Part shown: positions 12,215-24,677 of the stretch, piece after piece
Layout of the letters: every line of letters starts with the position of its first letter
Position numbering within the stretch: the stretch's first letter is position 1
Assembly (NCBI GenBank): GCA_025677815.1
Contig: JAIXMP010000004.1
Coordinates: forward strand, 1,488,001 to 1,552,000
Direction of reading: 5' to 3'
Origin: Phascolomyces articulosus
Taxonomy: Eukaryota > Mucoromycota > Mucoromycetes > Mucorales > Lichtheimiaceae
DNA length: 64,000 nucleotides
Notes under the pieces: model-generated
What the model saw: only the letters and a program-made list of their open reading frames with translations
Told to the model about the DNA's origin: nothing
The model's database searches: none
Program-made: the position numbers and the translations under genes

Positions 12215-15200
12215 TTTAAGATTTTATCAAATGAGAACATGATGAATCTGGTTAGACTATTAACTATAATCATCAAACTACGTCCATTCGGCCAACTGTC
12301 TTGAATACAATACATACATGCATATTGAGCAAAATGTCGGAACTCCATAAAAAATATACGCACGCTTTCTCTCTTTATCTTATCCATAATCACCGCATTT
12401 GTTCCCTACCTCTCATTGCAATGATCATGATGTTGTAAGACCGATCATGCTCAATATAACCTTTTCTTTTTTCTCAATACCCCAGCCTCTTATAAAAATC
12501 ATCCTTTGTGTATGTGTAAAAAAAAAAGTTGATTTTTCTATTCATTCGACTTGTATGACGAAACCCCGGATTTGTCCAAAAACATTCGACCCGCGGATTT
12601 CCCACAGAAAATTTACAGACATATTATTTTTGGCCCTGAGCGAACTTACGTAATGTTTTACCGTAACCAGCTATTTTTTTCTCCTTTTAGTACAAGAAAT
12701 TGTACAGAAGAAATTAAAACGCATGATCACATATACTTCACTTTTGCATTCAATGAATTACCAGTATTTATATGAGTGATCTTATTTTTGAAAACTAACA
12801 AGATAAACGTGTTCACTATTTACTTTAGATTTATGAAAAAAGATTGGGGCAAACACATATTAATAAGGTTATTATTCGATCACTTTTAAGGGACTATTCG
12901 GAAAATATTGAAATATCCCGCTTCTTTCCAGAACCTATGAAAATGCAGGTTGGATGACAAATTTTACTCACCACAGAAATAAATAAAACAAAAGTGACGA
13001 AGGGAAGTAGTGCAAGATCTCAGTAATAGCAATTATTCATCATAAGAGGGTCCTAATTCCCACTGACGTTGAATGTAGGGATAGTTAGTGTAGTACCACA
13101 CTGTTTTCTTAGAAGAAATATATTATATTAAAATCTGTATTTTGGAACACCACTTTACATATTCAGAGGAAGAAAGGGTTCAGATCACAAAGTAATAAGT
13201 TGTGTCAGGGTAAAGCATCGTCAAAACGGATTATTAATATTACAAACATAACAAAGCCGGTTTTAGGAGCAGTCATTCGGATTTATATCAACTTTGATGG
13301 ATGAAACATGATGCTTGATTTATCATGAATAGCTATTATTAAACTATCAATCATAATTGGGCAAAAGTCGGTGCCATTTTTCTTGTTTTATTGATATCAT
13401 TTATCCATTTTCATGAACCAAACAAATTATATCATTGTATATTATGTAGTAACCAGAAGGAATGAGAGGGGTCATTATTCCATATAGAATCATTGGATGA
13501 GGGAACTATTCAGTTATTTTTGGACAAAGAAGGAATAGTAAAAAACTGCGTGAATTATATACCCATCGCCCGATTGAGCTATTAATAAGTGAGAGATAGT
13601 TGAAATGGAATCAACCTGGATAAACCATCTTTTCAGATATTGATATACCACTCTTCTTACTATATATTTTAAATTGTATCGTGTTAATTTGGATGATTAT
13701 CATTACAGTTGCGTTTTTCTGACTACGTAGAAGGAAAAGGTGAGCAAGAAGAACAATATTGAGTTCTAGATAATGAAAAGGAGCATCCAATAACCTGGTT
13801 CTTCTTAACAATTAACCTCAGTAATATTACTCTTTTTTTTCCAGCCCTTCTGACATGATAAGTAGTGTGAATTAGAAGATCCAAACTGGGACATTGTATT
13901 TACGTCCAAAGAAAAAAGGAATATATACTCCACTGAATGATCCCTAGCTCTTCTTCATCCTCCTCCTTGTCAACTGTAAATAGGGATCCAGGATCTACTA
14001 GTTCAACGGCCAAAAAAAAAAAACGATAAGGTAACACTTGGTGGACCATAACAACATACGTACAATTGAGCCCAGTCAAACAAAAGATACAGCAAGCAGT
14101 AATTTTTATTGGAGGCATATATCTATACAAGCACAGATAGATAAACTCCTGTGAGAGACTATTTAGATAAATGCTAAATATTAACTTCATTGGAAACGGA
14201 AGGTAATCCAATTTAAATGAAATAATTGTTGCTTAGCATAATAGCTCTTTGTTAAAAAAATCATGAAAAAAAGTTGATAGTTATAATGCTATTATTATTT
14301 TTTATTACAATAAACTATCACTCTTTTTTATACTAGTGCAAGAGATCCTGATTTTTACAACCTGTAATGATTTCATTGATTTCAAAAATACCATTCTTTG
14401 GCTGCAGAAGAATCATGAGCATTCATTTCAACGGATACGTACCATGGATACAATCGTGATTCTGTATAATTGGATCAAGGAGGAGAATCAAATAACCGTG
14501 GAAAAATTTATAATCGCAGCTAAGAGAAGTTGGTAAGAGTCAATTTAATGTTAGTGTCATACCAGATATCATAAGCATCCTGATAAAAAAAACAGTCTTC
14601 ATTTTACACACAACTTAGGCTATTTGTTAAATTAACTACTTCAATCAACATTTCATCCTTCTCAAATGCGAATTTTGTAGCTTTTTATTTTTTGTTGACA
14701 TTGAGAACCTCGGTAATATTATTAGCCATCTCCATTTATTAGTAAAATGATATGAATAAAAAAATGTAAATAATAATCTATACTTTTATGTATATTAATA
14801 TCGAATTCATGAATGGTTTTATCCTTTATTAAAAAATTACCGTCGTTACATATCAGATCAATATATATACTGACGAGCGACTTTTTATATCTATTACTAA
14901 TCCTACAAAATATTGGTTGAATTAACCATCACGACAACTGCAGCTGTAGTACAGAAAAGATATTATTTGCCGCATTCCCTTTTCCATCCATGATAAAATT
15001 ATACCTTAAAAAGAAAGGCAGGATCTATCTTTCTGAATAATGTTGATAACAAGAGACCCTGTTTTCAATTTACCCAAGGTTTTTTTTAAACAGCTGTCTT
15101 GTATGATTGGTGAATATAAAGTAAGCAACTCATCCAATATACATATAAGTGTTTTTTAAATATAGAAAAATGAGGATTGGCTGTTCCTGCTCCTCGGAAG

Positions 15201-15793
15201 GAGACTTGCTTGATAATAACGTAGAAATACTCGATTCTGTTTATTGTGGTGGAGGAGATTCTTTAAAAAAAAATATTAGTGAGTCTTGGCCTATTGTTAG
15301 GATTATTATTGAGTCATCGTTCTCCACGATATCTACCGGTATCCCAAATCAAAAGGCTCGATTTTTAAGTAGTGTTATTTGATCTGATAAAACATTGCAT
15401 ATCCCTAGATATTTACATCATAGTTTTTCATCTAATTGAAATTGTTATTGCTATTATGCATATATATTGTCAATGACGACATCATCAAGGACTTTAAGTA
15501 AATTTTCTACTGCTTTATAGGAATAATATATCTAATCGTGTTCATACTTCACAGGGAATCATTATTCTTCTTGGAATTCCCAAATATAACAGCATTTTTA
15601 TCTATTTTTCGTAGCAATAGCAGTCAAATAACTACTAGAGAATAGGATCAGTTCATAACGCGAGCAGAAAGAGAGACGACGACAATCTGAAACACATTAT
15701 TTTTTCATTCTCCTTTTCTCCATATAAGAACGGAATTTACCTTCCCGCATTTCCCAGTTTCTTTTTTTCTACACTTTTTTTTAACAAGCAGCA
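12215..15793. other. 3.6 kb region without a supported gene
   Basis: Upstream of GH3 copy 2 and of the ARMT1-like gene. Open frames at 13900-14211 (minus), 14336-14536 (plus) and 15149-15382 (plus) are short, start at weak codons or lack motifs, and have no clear splice partners. The 15149-15382 frame contains MRIGCSCSSEGDLLDNN from an internal ATG and is the most protein-like, but I do not recognise it. Confidence 0.4.
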
Positions 15794-17396
15794 ATGGCAA
15801 CTGTCACACCTAATAACCCACCTTTCGCGGCCTACCGAGGTACTGATAAGGGTAGCTTTGCTTGGGATAGTACTGTTCGAAGATGGCCCCTTATTCTTGA
15901 CAACGCCATTACCGATCTTGAAAAAGCAGTCGAAAAAAAGACCGATGAAGACGCGCGCAAGGAAGGCAAGACCATTCTGGACGCGATCGCTGGTTTGAAG
16001 AATGAAATTGCTGCTGACAAAACACTTAGGTATGATATCTATTGGAAGGAAAAAAGAAAGGAAGGGAGGAGGAGTAAACGCATGTACTTTTATAACTTTT
16101 TGCTGTTTATCAATGAATGTCTAATGACGATTGTTCTCTCCGGTATGTCATGGTGGGGGACTTTAGACTTATTAATGATAAGGAAGATGATGCAGCGGAT
16201 TGGAATAGACATTTGGCCACTCATTTTGCAGGTGCTACATGGTTTGGTGGAACTTGGTTATTCAATGAATGTTACATGTACCGTCGTCTTCATGAGCTCT
16301 TTAGCAACTCGACCAATTGGCGCCAATATGATCCATTTAACGACCAAAAGTTATCCACATTCAAAGGTTCGCATAATTCGGTCTTTGATTTGGCCAAAAA
16401 AATGCCTACTTTGATTCAACCCATGACCGAAGATCAACATGAGATTGTGTATGATGAATTGATCCAAGTCTGTCTCTGGGGAAATGCTACTGATTTGAGT
16501 TTGTTGACCAACATGACTGAAGAAGATATCAAGAAATTACAGGCAATTGAAAAGGAGAAGTTGGCTGAACAAAAGAAAAAGATTCTTGTGGATGATATTC
16601 AAGAGCTTTGGGAAAAGATTAAATCATTAAAGGGTGGGCGTGTGGATTTTATTCTTGATAATTCAGGTATGCAATAAAAAAAAAGTTCCTGGTTTTTCTT
16701 TGCATGTACATTATCCATGGACAGGTTAAAAAAAAAAGAAAGTTATAGTTAACCATCTCTCACATGCTTTCTTTGTCTCCTCTAGGTTTCGAGGTATATG
16801 TCGACCTTATTCTTGCTGATTGGCTTATTCAATCCGGAAAAGCATCCAAGGTAGTATTCAACTGCAAGACGATCCCATGGTTTGTCAGTGATGTGATGCC
16901 CAAGGACCTACCTATCCTCTTTGATTGCTGCCTCGACCGCAGTTTCTTCCCTGGAGAACAAAAACGTCCTATAGAAGATTATGAAGCACTCGAGACTTTG
17001 ACCAAACGGTGGAAATCCTATGTGGATGATGGCAAACTTATTATCCGCGAACACAAGTTTTGGTGCTATGGTTTACCTTACTGGTATCTCAAGTCAGAAG
17101 CACCCGAATTATTCAATGATTTGCGTCAATCCGATCTTCTTATCTTCAAGGGTGACTTGAACTTTAGAAAACTTTTGTTTGATTGCGACTGGCCAGTAAC
17201 TACCCCTTTCAAGACAGCTATTGGTAAAGAAATGGCAACTGAATTTACCAATATTGTTTCACTTCGTACCAACAAAGCAGATACCATTGTTGGTTTAAAG
17301 GAAGGAGTAAAGGAAGAATTAGAAAAGACGGTAACACCAATGGAATGGCGTTGTAGCGGTAAATATGCTGTTGTTCAATATAACAGCTGTCCATAA
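15794..17396 (+). CDS. ARMT1-like DUF89 damage-control phosphatase (3 exons)
   Basis: Member of the DUF89/ARMT1 family, metal-dependent phosphatases thought to remove harmful sugar phosphates (fructose-1-phosphate-type substrates in the yeast member YMR027W); the human member was first described as a protein carboxyl methyltransferase. Exons 15794-16029, 16167-16666 and 16786-17396 give 448 residues, in the usual range for the family. Seen: N-terminal helical part with TWLFNECYMYRR; the metal-binding motif ILDNSGFEVYVDL, split by intron 2; KVVFNCKTIPWFVSDVMP; and the late FKGDLNFRKLLFDCDWP block typical of DUF89. The 5' leader ends in a T-rich tract. It converges on the DPBB gene. Family very secure; substrate inferred. 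Confidence 0.92.
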
Positions 17397-17647
17397 AAAA
17401 TCTTGTAGATTGTATTTTTTTCATGTAATGTTATAGAAAAAATCATTTGACATTTGTTTCGATTTATTATACGTATATATATACAATGTCAATTATAAAT
17501 ATATTATTATTGTTATTACTACTTAAAAAAAAAACAAATTATGAATAAGTGGAGTTTTTATATGTTAAGTTGGAGTTAATTATGGTATATAAAAATTATA
17601 ATAAATTATTGGTTTGTGCAAAGAGAGTATATTTGCGATCTCTTTTT

Positions 17648-18748
17648 TTAACATGCTTCCCAAGAAACAGGAATTCTTCCATCAAAGAAATCACCGACTT
17701 GATCAAACACTGCAGGAGAGAGATCCAGGGAACCTATTTTTATTTTATCAGATTCGCATTAGAATACTTAATCTCTTTTGTATTTTTTTATAAGATCTTT
17801 ATTATTATTTACCTTGGCCACAACCAGGACACTGATTTCAAAGTGATAATAAAAAAAGAGAAGGGTTAGATCTTTGTTTCAAAATAGAAAAGAAAAAGGA
17901 AGAATAATATTTTTTTACCTTATCTTGAATAGTCGCCTTTGCTGAACCTTTTGGACCTGTTACTTTAATGCATGCACCACATACTGGACTTTCATTGGGA
18001 TTTACATAATCACCATAATCAATATAATTCTATTCATTTGATAATAAATCATCATTTAGTATCCCAATATGCCCTTCTATTCCTTTCCTCTAAAAGATAG
18101 TCAGTATATAGACATTACCAATGCTACCACCATATCTTGAGCAGTAAAACTTGTTCCGCATGCAAGGATCCCAATTCCCGGATCTTTATATATATATATA
18201 TAAAGAATCATTGTCAATTAAACGTGTTATATATAACACCATCATGCGGGGTCAAAAAAAGAGCAGTTTATAGAAGTTTTTTCTTTTTTTAACTTACCAT
18301 AATAAGTACCGTCTCCTTTACCTCCCATATCAAAGTGACCAGCTGTAGCAGTACCCCAACTATCACCTTCATATTTAGTTTTTCCAACGGACCAGCCTAA
18401 TTCATTACGATAGGTTCGATTGCGCAATACATCCAGTGTACCCAATACAATGAACATGACGGCAATGATGCCAAAAATACCAGCACCTACAATTAGCCAT
18501 TTACCAAAACGATAACGGTCTGCAATGCGTGTCCAAATTGTACTAGGTAATAATGGAGGAAGTTCTTTTTCTTTCTCATTGTCTAGATTATGGTAAGCCT
18601 GTGTATCAGGTATTTCACTACTACTCGAACTATTATTGGCTGTTGGTCCTGTTGTTCCTGGTAAAGACGATTCTCCGAGATAACTACTACGACTTGTCAT
18701 TCGCGATGCTCGAGGATTATGCTCGAAATTAGGATCGAGCTCGACCAT
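17648..18748 (-). CDS. Membrane-anchored double-psi beta-barrel (RlpA/expansin-like) protein
   Basis: Five exons, 18748-18298, 18183-18119, 18029-17919, 17831-17813 (19 nt) and 17733-17648, give 243 residues. Residues 1-80 are Ser-rich and probably cytosolic. A single membrane segment (WLIVGAGIFGIIAVMFIVLG, about 84-103) follows, without a cleavable signal. The C-terminal half is a double-psi beta-barrel domain: GKGDGTYYDPGIGILACGTS, then VCGACIKVTGPKG, CPGCGQGSLDLSPAVF and VSWEAC, with paired cysteines as in barwin/RlpA folds. Fungal homologs are often tied to cell walls or secretion. The catalytic role is unknown. A type II orientation would put the barrel outside the plasma membrane. Domain call is confident; function is not. 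Confidence 0.85.
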
Positions 18749-19842
18749 TTTTAAAACAGGGTTTCAATTGTAAAAGTATATATATAAAAAAAAGGACCAG
18801 AAAGAAATAATAAAAAGAAATACACCAAGTTTATTGTTTTTTCTCCTTAATTAGCTTTACATTGAATGTTACACCTAATTTGTTAAAAAAATATGACAAT
18901 TCCCATATGAAAACTATGGTAACAACAAATATGATGATGATTATATATTATTCTCTCCTTTCTTTATATGTTACCATGCACTACCAAAATTTATCAAGTG
19001 GTTGTCATAGCCAAGTAAAGTCAATAATGCACAGACATTGATTAACTTACTGTTTTTGTTTGCTATAATGGATTATTACACAATCGAACAAATCGGTAGC
19101 ACTATTTTTTTTAAAGTTCGCACGTTTTGGTATGGCGCAATCCTTTTGTTTACAAATTCTTGAATTTCGACATATTTAAACAATAAAAATTATAAAATCA
19201 CAAAATCAATGAGTTTTTTCAACCCAGAATAATAAAAAGAAGAGCAAAGATGGGAACGGAAGAATAAAAAACACAAAAAATGAGTGAAAATGGGGAGTTT
19301 ATAAAGTACTTATAAGTATTATACTCTGAAATGGATGTGGATTAGAATTGACGTCTTTATTAACCTATAAGATCGTTTCTCGTCGATCTTTAGTAATAAT
19401 GATGGGAGCTTTTCAACAAACAAAAATGCTGGTACATCATTATTATTAAAAAAAACTAGATTTTGTTGATGTTGTACTCGGATGAAAAGATGCGGAGGAT
19501 TAATTTTTGACCAATGAAACAAACAAAAGTTTGCGTGCTTGAACTCTTGATGGCGTTTCACCTTTTGGAAAAGTTAATTTCTTTTTATATGAACAAAAGG
19601 GTTCAAAAGGTGGCTGCTAAATTTTGTCACATTTTTGTTTTTCTTCTTCAAGTGGTTTCTTTTTCATCATAATTTTCCATTTGGCTTGGCTTTTTGGATA
19701 AAGAAAACCCCTTCTTCTCACTCACTACCTCTTTATTCATATTCACAACCAAAAACCCCCTCTCTTTTTTTTTTACTTTCATAACCCTTTTTCATTTGTA
19801 ATATATATTCCGCATAAAAAAAACCAGATAAAATTATTAATA
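18749..19842. other. Divergent intergenic region, DPBB / sulfite reductase
   Basis: About 1.1 kb between two divergent genes, so it should hold both promoters. Pyrimidine-rich tracts at 19640-19800 lead into the sulfite reductase ATG. No protein motif is seen in the short minus-strand frame at 19319-19561. Confidence 0.5.
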
Positions 19843-22800
19843 ATGGCATCAAACGACTCTACTAACAACGACCTCAAACTTGACGTTCGACACCTTTCGT
19901 CTAACTCTCTTATTGCCGCTATTCCACAACTTTTCCAACTTGCCAGTAGTCGAGCACCAGCGGCTGTTCATGTCACTGCTGATCAATCTTCAGACGCCAT
20001 TGCCAAGGTTATGGCTGTAAGCCAAAGTGGTCTTGCTTTGCTTGTTTCTACTTCAGAACAAGAAGCGCGTGATCTTGCCACCATTGCCCATGCAGCTTCC
20101 ATCAAGACCCGTACAGCATTCTTGCACTTTTATGATAACCAACAAAACCGCGTAGAACCTGATACTGCATTGGTACAAAAACTTGTATCTGAAGAAGAAC
20201 TCGAAGCATACAAGCAAGCACAAGAAGAAGCACCACCACAACAACAAACGGCTTATCTCCGATACAAATCTGCCAAACCGGAGGAATCCGTTGATGTTTT
20301 CGGATCATTGCAACAAGTCTTGGAACAATTTGCTTCAGTTGTCGGTCGTTCCTATGCACCATTCACCTATGTCGGTCACCCAGAAGCTGAACAAGTCATT
20401 GTTTCATTAGGTGCTGCTGCTAGTGCCGCTGAAAAGCGTGTTCAAGAATTGAAGGATCAAAAGGTTGGTGTCCTCAAGATTCGTGTTTTCCGTCCATTCT
20501 CGGCTACCGAATTCTTCAATACAATTCCCAAGTCCGTGAAACGTATTGCTGTGTTGGAACCCCAGGATTATACTGCTTCGTGGAACCCAGTCTTTTTGGA
20601 AGTCGCTGCTGCTTACCAAGTTGCTGGTGATAACAATGTCGATATTGCTAGTGCTCAATATGCTTCTACTGTATCTGCCAAGGATGTGGATGCTGTTATT
20701 GCTCAACTCGGTCAATCTATTTTGGAACGCCGTTTCGTTGTTGGTGAAAAGCCTGCCGCTTCGGCCAAGGCCGTTCAACACCAAGTTCCTGTTGAAACTC
20801 CCTATGTCAAGTTATTGGATCAAGTCTTCCAAGATCGTCTTGAAATTGCAAATGCTGTCAACAGTGAATCTGTCTGGGCACCTGATTCCTCCAAACCTGA
20901 AACCGCCACACCTGAGTATGGTTATGGTAAATTGATCAGCAAGATCCAAGAACGTGCTCGCTTCATTGATGCCGTTGAAAAGGCTGTCAAGGATACCCAA
21001 TTACCAATTGAAGCACAAAAGGCTCTTTCTCACTGGCTTTTGTTGGCCAAGTCTGACAAGCATCAACCCGAAAAGACTGATGAAGCTGCTGAAGTTGTTG
21101 TCAAGACTCTCGAATCTCAAGGTGATAAGGCTTCTTTGTTGGCTCAAAAGGATTTGTTGCGTGAAAAGTCAAACTGGTTGATTGGTTCGGATTCTTGGGC
21201 TTATGATTTGGGTCAATCGGGTGTGCATCACGTTTTGACTTCTGGCGAAAACGTCAACATGTTGATTGTCGATACCACTCCTTATTCGTCTGAGGTCGAT
21301 CGTGAACAACGCAAGAAGGATATTGGTTTATACTCAATGAACTATGGTGAAGCTTATGTTGCTTCCGTTGCCATCTATTCTTCTTACACTGGTGTTCTTC
21401 ATGCTTTGCTTGAAGCTGATGCTTTCAAAGGTCCTTCTATTGTTTTGGCCTATTTACCTTATGCTGAAGACCGTGATTCTCTCAAGACTCTCAAAGAAAC
21501 CAAGGTCAGCGTTGATAATGGTTCATGGCCTTTGTACCGATGGAACCCTGCTTTGGAAAAGCAAGACAAGGAACCTTTCACTCTGGATTCTCAACGTATC
21601 AAGAAGGATCTTGAAACTTTCCTTAAGCGTGAAAATCACTTGACTCAATTGGTTGCTGAAAACCCCGACATCTCAAAGGCTCTTGTTAGCTCTCTTGAAT
21701 CTGTAAGTTTTTTTTTTTTTTTTTTGTTATTTATTTTTTGGATGGAGGGGTTATTTAAGTATAAATGGAAAGAGAAAAAAAAGCTTACTAACATTTGGGA
21801 TATTAAATAGGATGTCAAGAAGCGTCATAATGCTTTGAAGGCTAAGGCCCGTGATGATTACGTCAAGTTGCTCGCTGGTTTGTCTGGTGGTGCCAATGGT
21901 CCACCTCTTACTGTCTTGTTCGGTTCCGATAACGGTAACGCTGAAGCTTTGGCCAAGAAGATCGCTACTCGTGCCAAATCACGTGGTTTGAAGGTCAAGC
22001 TGATGGCTATGGATGATTATGCTGATCTTTCCGAATTGGGTGGTGAAACCAACGTTGTTTTCATTATCTCTACTGCTGGTCAAGGTGAAATGCCATCCAA
22101 CTCTCGTGAATTCTGGAAGGCATTGAATGGTTTGCTTGTTGGTGATGTCAACTTTAGCGAACTCAACTACGCTGTCTTTGGTTTAGGTGATAGCCACTAC
22201 TGGCCTCGTGAAGAAGATGCCATCTTCTATAACCGTCCTGGTAAACAAATCGATGCCAAGTTGGAAACCCTCGGTGCTAATCGTTTGACTGAAATTGGTT
22301 TGGGTGATGATCAAGATGCTGATGGTTTCGAAACTGGTTTCCAAGTATGGCAACCTGAATTATGGAAGGCTTTGGGTGTCAAGGATGTCGGTGCTGATGA
22401 TGAACCTCCCAAGTTGACTGATGATCAAATGAAGATTGATTCCAACTACTTGCGTGGTACCATTGCTCAAGATCTTTTGGATGAATCCACTGGTGCTATT
22501 TCTGAAATCAACGGCAAATTGCTCAAGTTCCACGGTTCTTATGGTCAAGATGACCGTGATATTCGTGAAGAACGCAAGAAGCAAGGTTTGGAGAAGGCTT
22601 TCAGTTTCATGATTCGTGTTCGTATGCCTGGTGGTGTTTCTTCCCCTGAACAATGGCTTGTTATGGATGAACTTGCTGACAAATATGCCAACGGTGCTAT
22701 CAAGATGACTACTCGTCAAGCTTTCCAATTGCACGGTATTCTCAAGCGTAACTTGCGTTCCACCATCCGTGGTATCAACCATGCTTTGTTGAGTACTTTG

Positions 22801-24093
22801 GCTGCTTGTGGTGATGTTAACCGTAACATCATGGTTACTCCCGTTACTGAAATTCCTGAAGTTCACGCTCAAGTTCAAAAGTTCGCTCATGAAGAACTCA
22901 TGCCTCATCTTGCTCCCAAGACTACTGCTTACCACGAAATCTGGCTTGCTGATGAAATGGTTGCTGGTCATGCTGTTCAAGACTTTGAACCTCTCTACGG
23001 TCCTACCTACTTGCCACGTAAATTCAAGATTGTTGTTGCTGTTCCTCCTAACAACGATGTTGATATCTACGCTCACGATCTTGGTTTTATTGCTATTGTT
23101 GAAGACAAGAAGGTTGTTGGTTACAACGTTACTGTTGGTGGTGGTATGGGTCAAACTCATGGTAACAAGAAGACTTATCCTCGTCCTGCTTCCATGCTTG
23201 GTTATGTTGCCGCTAAGGATGCTTTGGCCGTTGCTGAAGCTGTCATGACAACCCAACGTGACTATGGTTGCCGTACCAACCGTAAGCACGCTCGTCTCAA
23301 ATACACCATCGATGACCACGGTTTGGACTTCTTCAAGGGTGAAGTTGAAAAGCGTAGTGGTGTTACTTTTGCACCTGAAGCTGCTTTCGAATTCCGTGAT
23401 AATGCTGATCACTATGGTTGGGTTAAGGGTGTTGAAGATAAGTGGCACTTTGGTATGTTTATTGAAAACGGTAAGGTTAAGGACTGGCCTGATTTCCCTG
23501 TCAAGACTGGTTTGCGTGAATTGGCTAAGTGGCACAAGGGTGAATTCCGTTTGACCCCTAACCAACATTTGGTCATTGCCGATGTGCCTGAAGCCGATTT
23601 GGAAAAGACCAAGCAACATTTAGCTAAGTACAAGATGGATAACATTCAATTCACTGGTTTGCGATTAAATGCTATGGCTTGTGTTGCTTTACCTACTTGT
23701 GGTTTGGCTATGGCTGAATCTGAACGTTACTTGCCCACTTTGGTCGGTCACTTGGAATCTGCTGTTGAAGAAGCTGGTTTGCGCGATGATGCCATCACCA
23801 TCCGTATGACAGGTTGTCCTAACGGCTGTGCTCGTCCTTATTTGGCTGAATTGGCCTTTGTTGGTAAAGCACCTGGTGCTTACAATGTCTACTTGGGTGG
23901 TGGTCACAAGGGTGAACGTTTGAACAAGTTATACAAGGAATCATTACGTGAAGAAGAAATTTTGGCCGAAATTAAGCCTATCATCAAACGTTATGCTTTG
24001 GAACGAAATCAAGGGGAACCTTTTGGTGACTGGGTCATTCGTGCTGGATACGTCAAGAAGACCATCACTGGTTTAGATTTCCATGATTTGTGA
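19843..24093 (+). CDS. MET5: Sulfite reductase (NADPH) beta subunit, hemoprotein
   Basis: Reduces sulfite to sulfide with six electrons passed on by the flavoprotein (MET10-type) subunit, in sulfate assimilation toward cysteine and methionine. Two exons, 19843-21702 and 21811-24093, make 1380 residues, close to yeast Met5/Ecm17. Order: N-terminal pyruvate-ferredoxin-oxidoreductase-like region; flavodoxin-like domain from LTVLFGSDNGNAEALAKKIA to STAGQGEMPSNSREFWKAL; then two ferredoxin-like repeats and siroheme-binding domains. The 4Fe-4S/siroheme cysteines are visible as ACVALPTC and TGCPNGCARPY. The single intron keeps phase 0 and has a textbook branch site (TACTAAC at 21786-21792) and an 18-T run after the donor. 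Codon use is strongly biased, as in a well-expressed gene, and creates long antisense open frames. Confidence 0.97.
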
Positions 24094-24677
24094 ATAGAAT
24101 AATTATCAAATTAAACACACCACACATTTATAGTTTATAATTCCCCCTTCCCTTGTAACCTCCCTTTTTCAAAACATATCTTTTTCGTTTTCATGTATGC
24201 ATATCTCTCTCTCACTCTACAACTTTATATTTTTTTTCTTTCTGTTTATTATTCTATTAAAAAGCTATTATTGATTTGATTTTTCTAATGTTATAACAAC
24301 ATCATTTATATTACTATGAGTTTTATTTTTGTTGATGAGTATAATGTGGGGAATCTTAGGCACAAAGCAAAAAAAAAAAAGACTGGATTGGATGGAGGAA
24401 ATTCATGCAAGAGTTACTACGAATGTTACATGATGCTTTTTTTTCCAAAAAAAGGATTGCCAACAACATCTACATGATGTTGGATGTGCTGATGGCCACG
24501 AACCAATTTCTTGATTGAAAACTATATAATATGTATGCAGTATATATGCAGGTGACTGCCCTACTAATGCATGATTTTTTTTTAATATCGGCGGAAAAAA
24601 GAAAGGAGACGAATTCTTTTTTTTTTTGTAATGAACCACTGTCCAACCCCCTTCTTTTACTTTTCCCCTCATAATAT
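24094..24677. other. Intergenic
   Basis: The 3' end of sulfite reductase and the 5' region of the ACS transporter. Only AT-rich and T-run sequence; no gene seen. Confidence 0.5.

Noticed and set aside
13978..14005. GGATCC / ACTAGT-like stretch recalling a cloning polylinker
   Set aside because: It does not match a vector polylinker beyond two short restriction-site-like words; chance is enough.
22360..23619. A 419-codon open frame antisense to sulfite reductase, plus other long frames in all phases there
   Set aside because: It arises from the strong codon bias of the sense gene. It has no domain, no ATG context and lies wholly inside conserved catalytic sequence.
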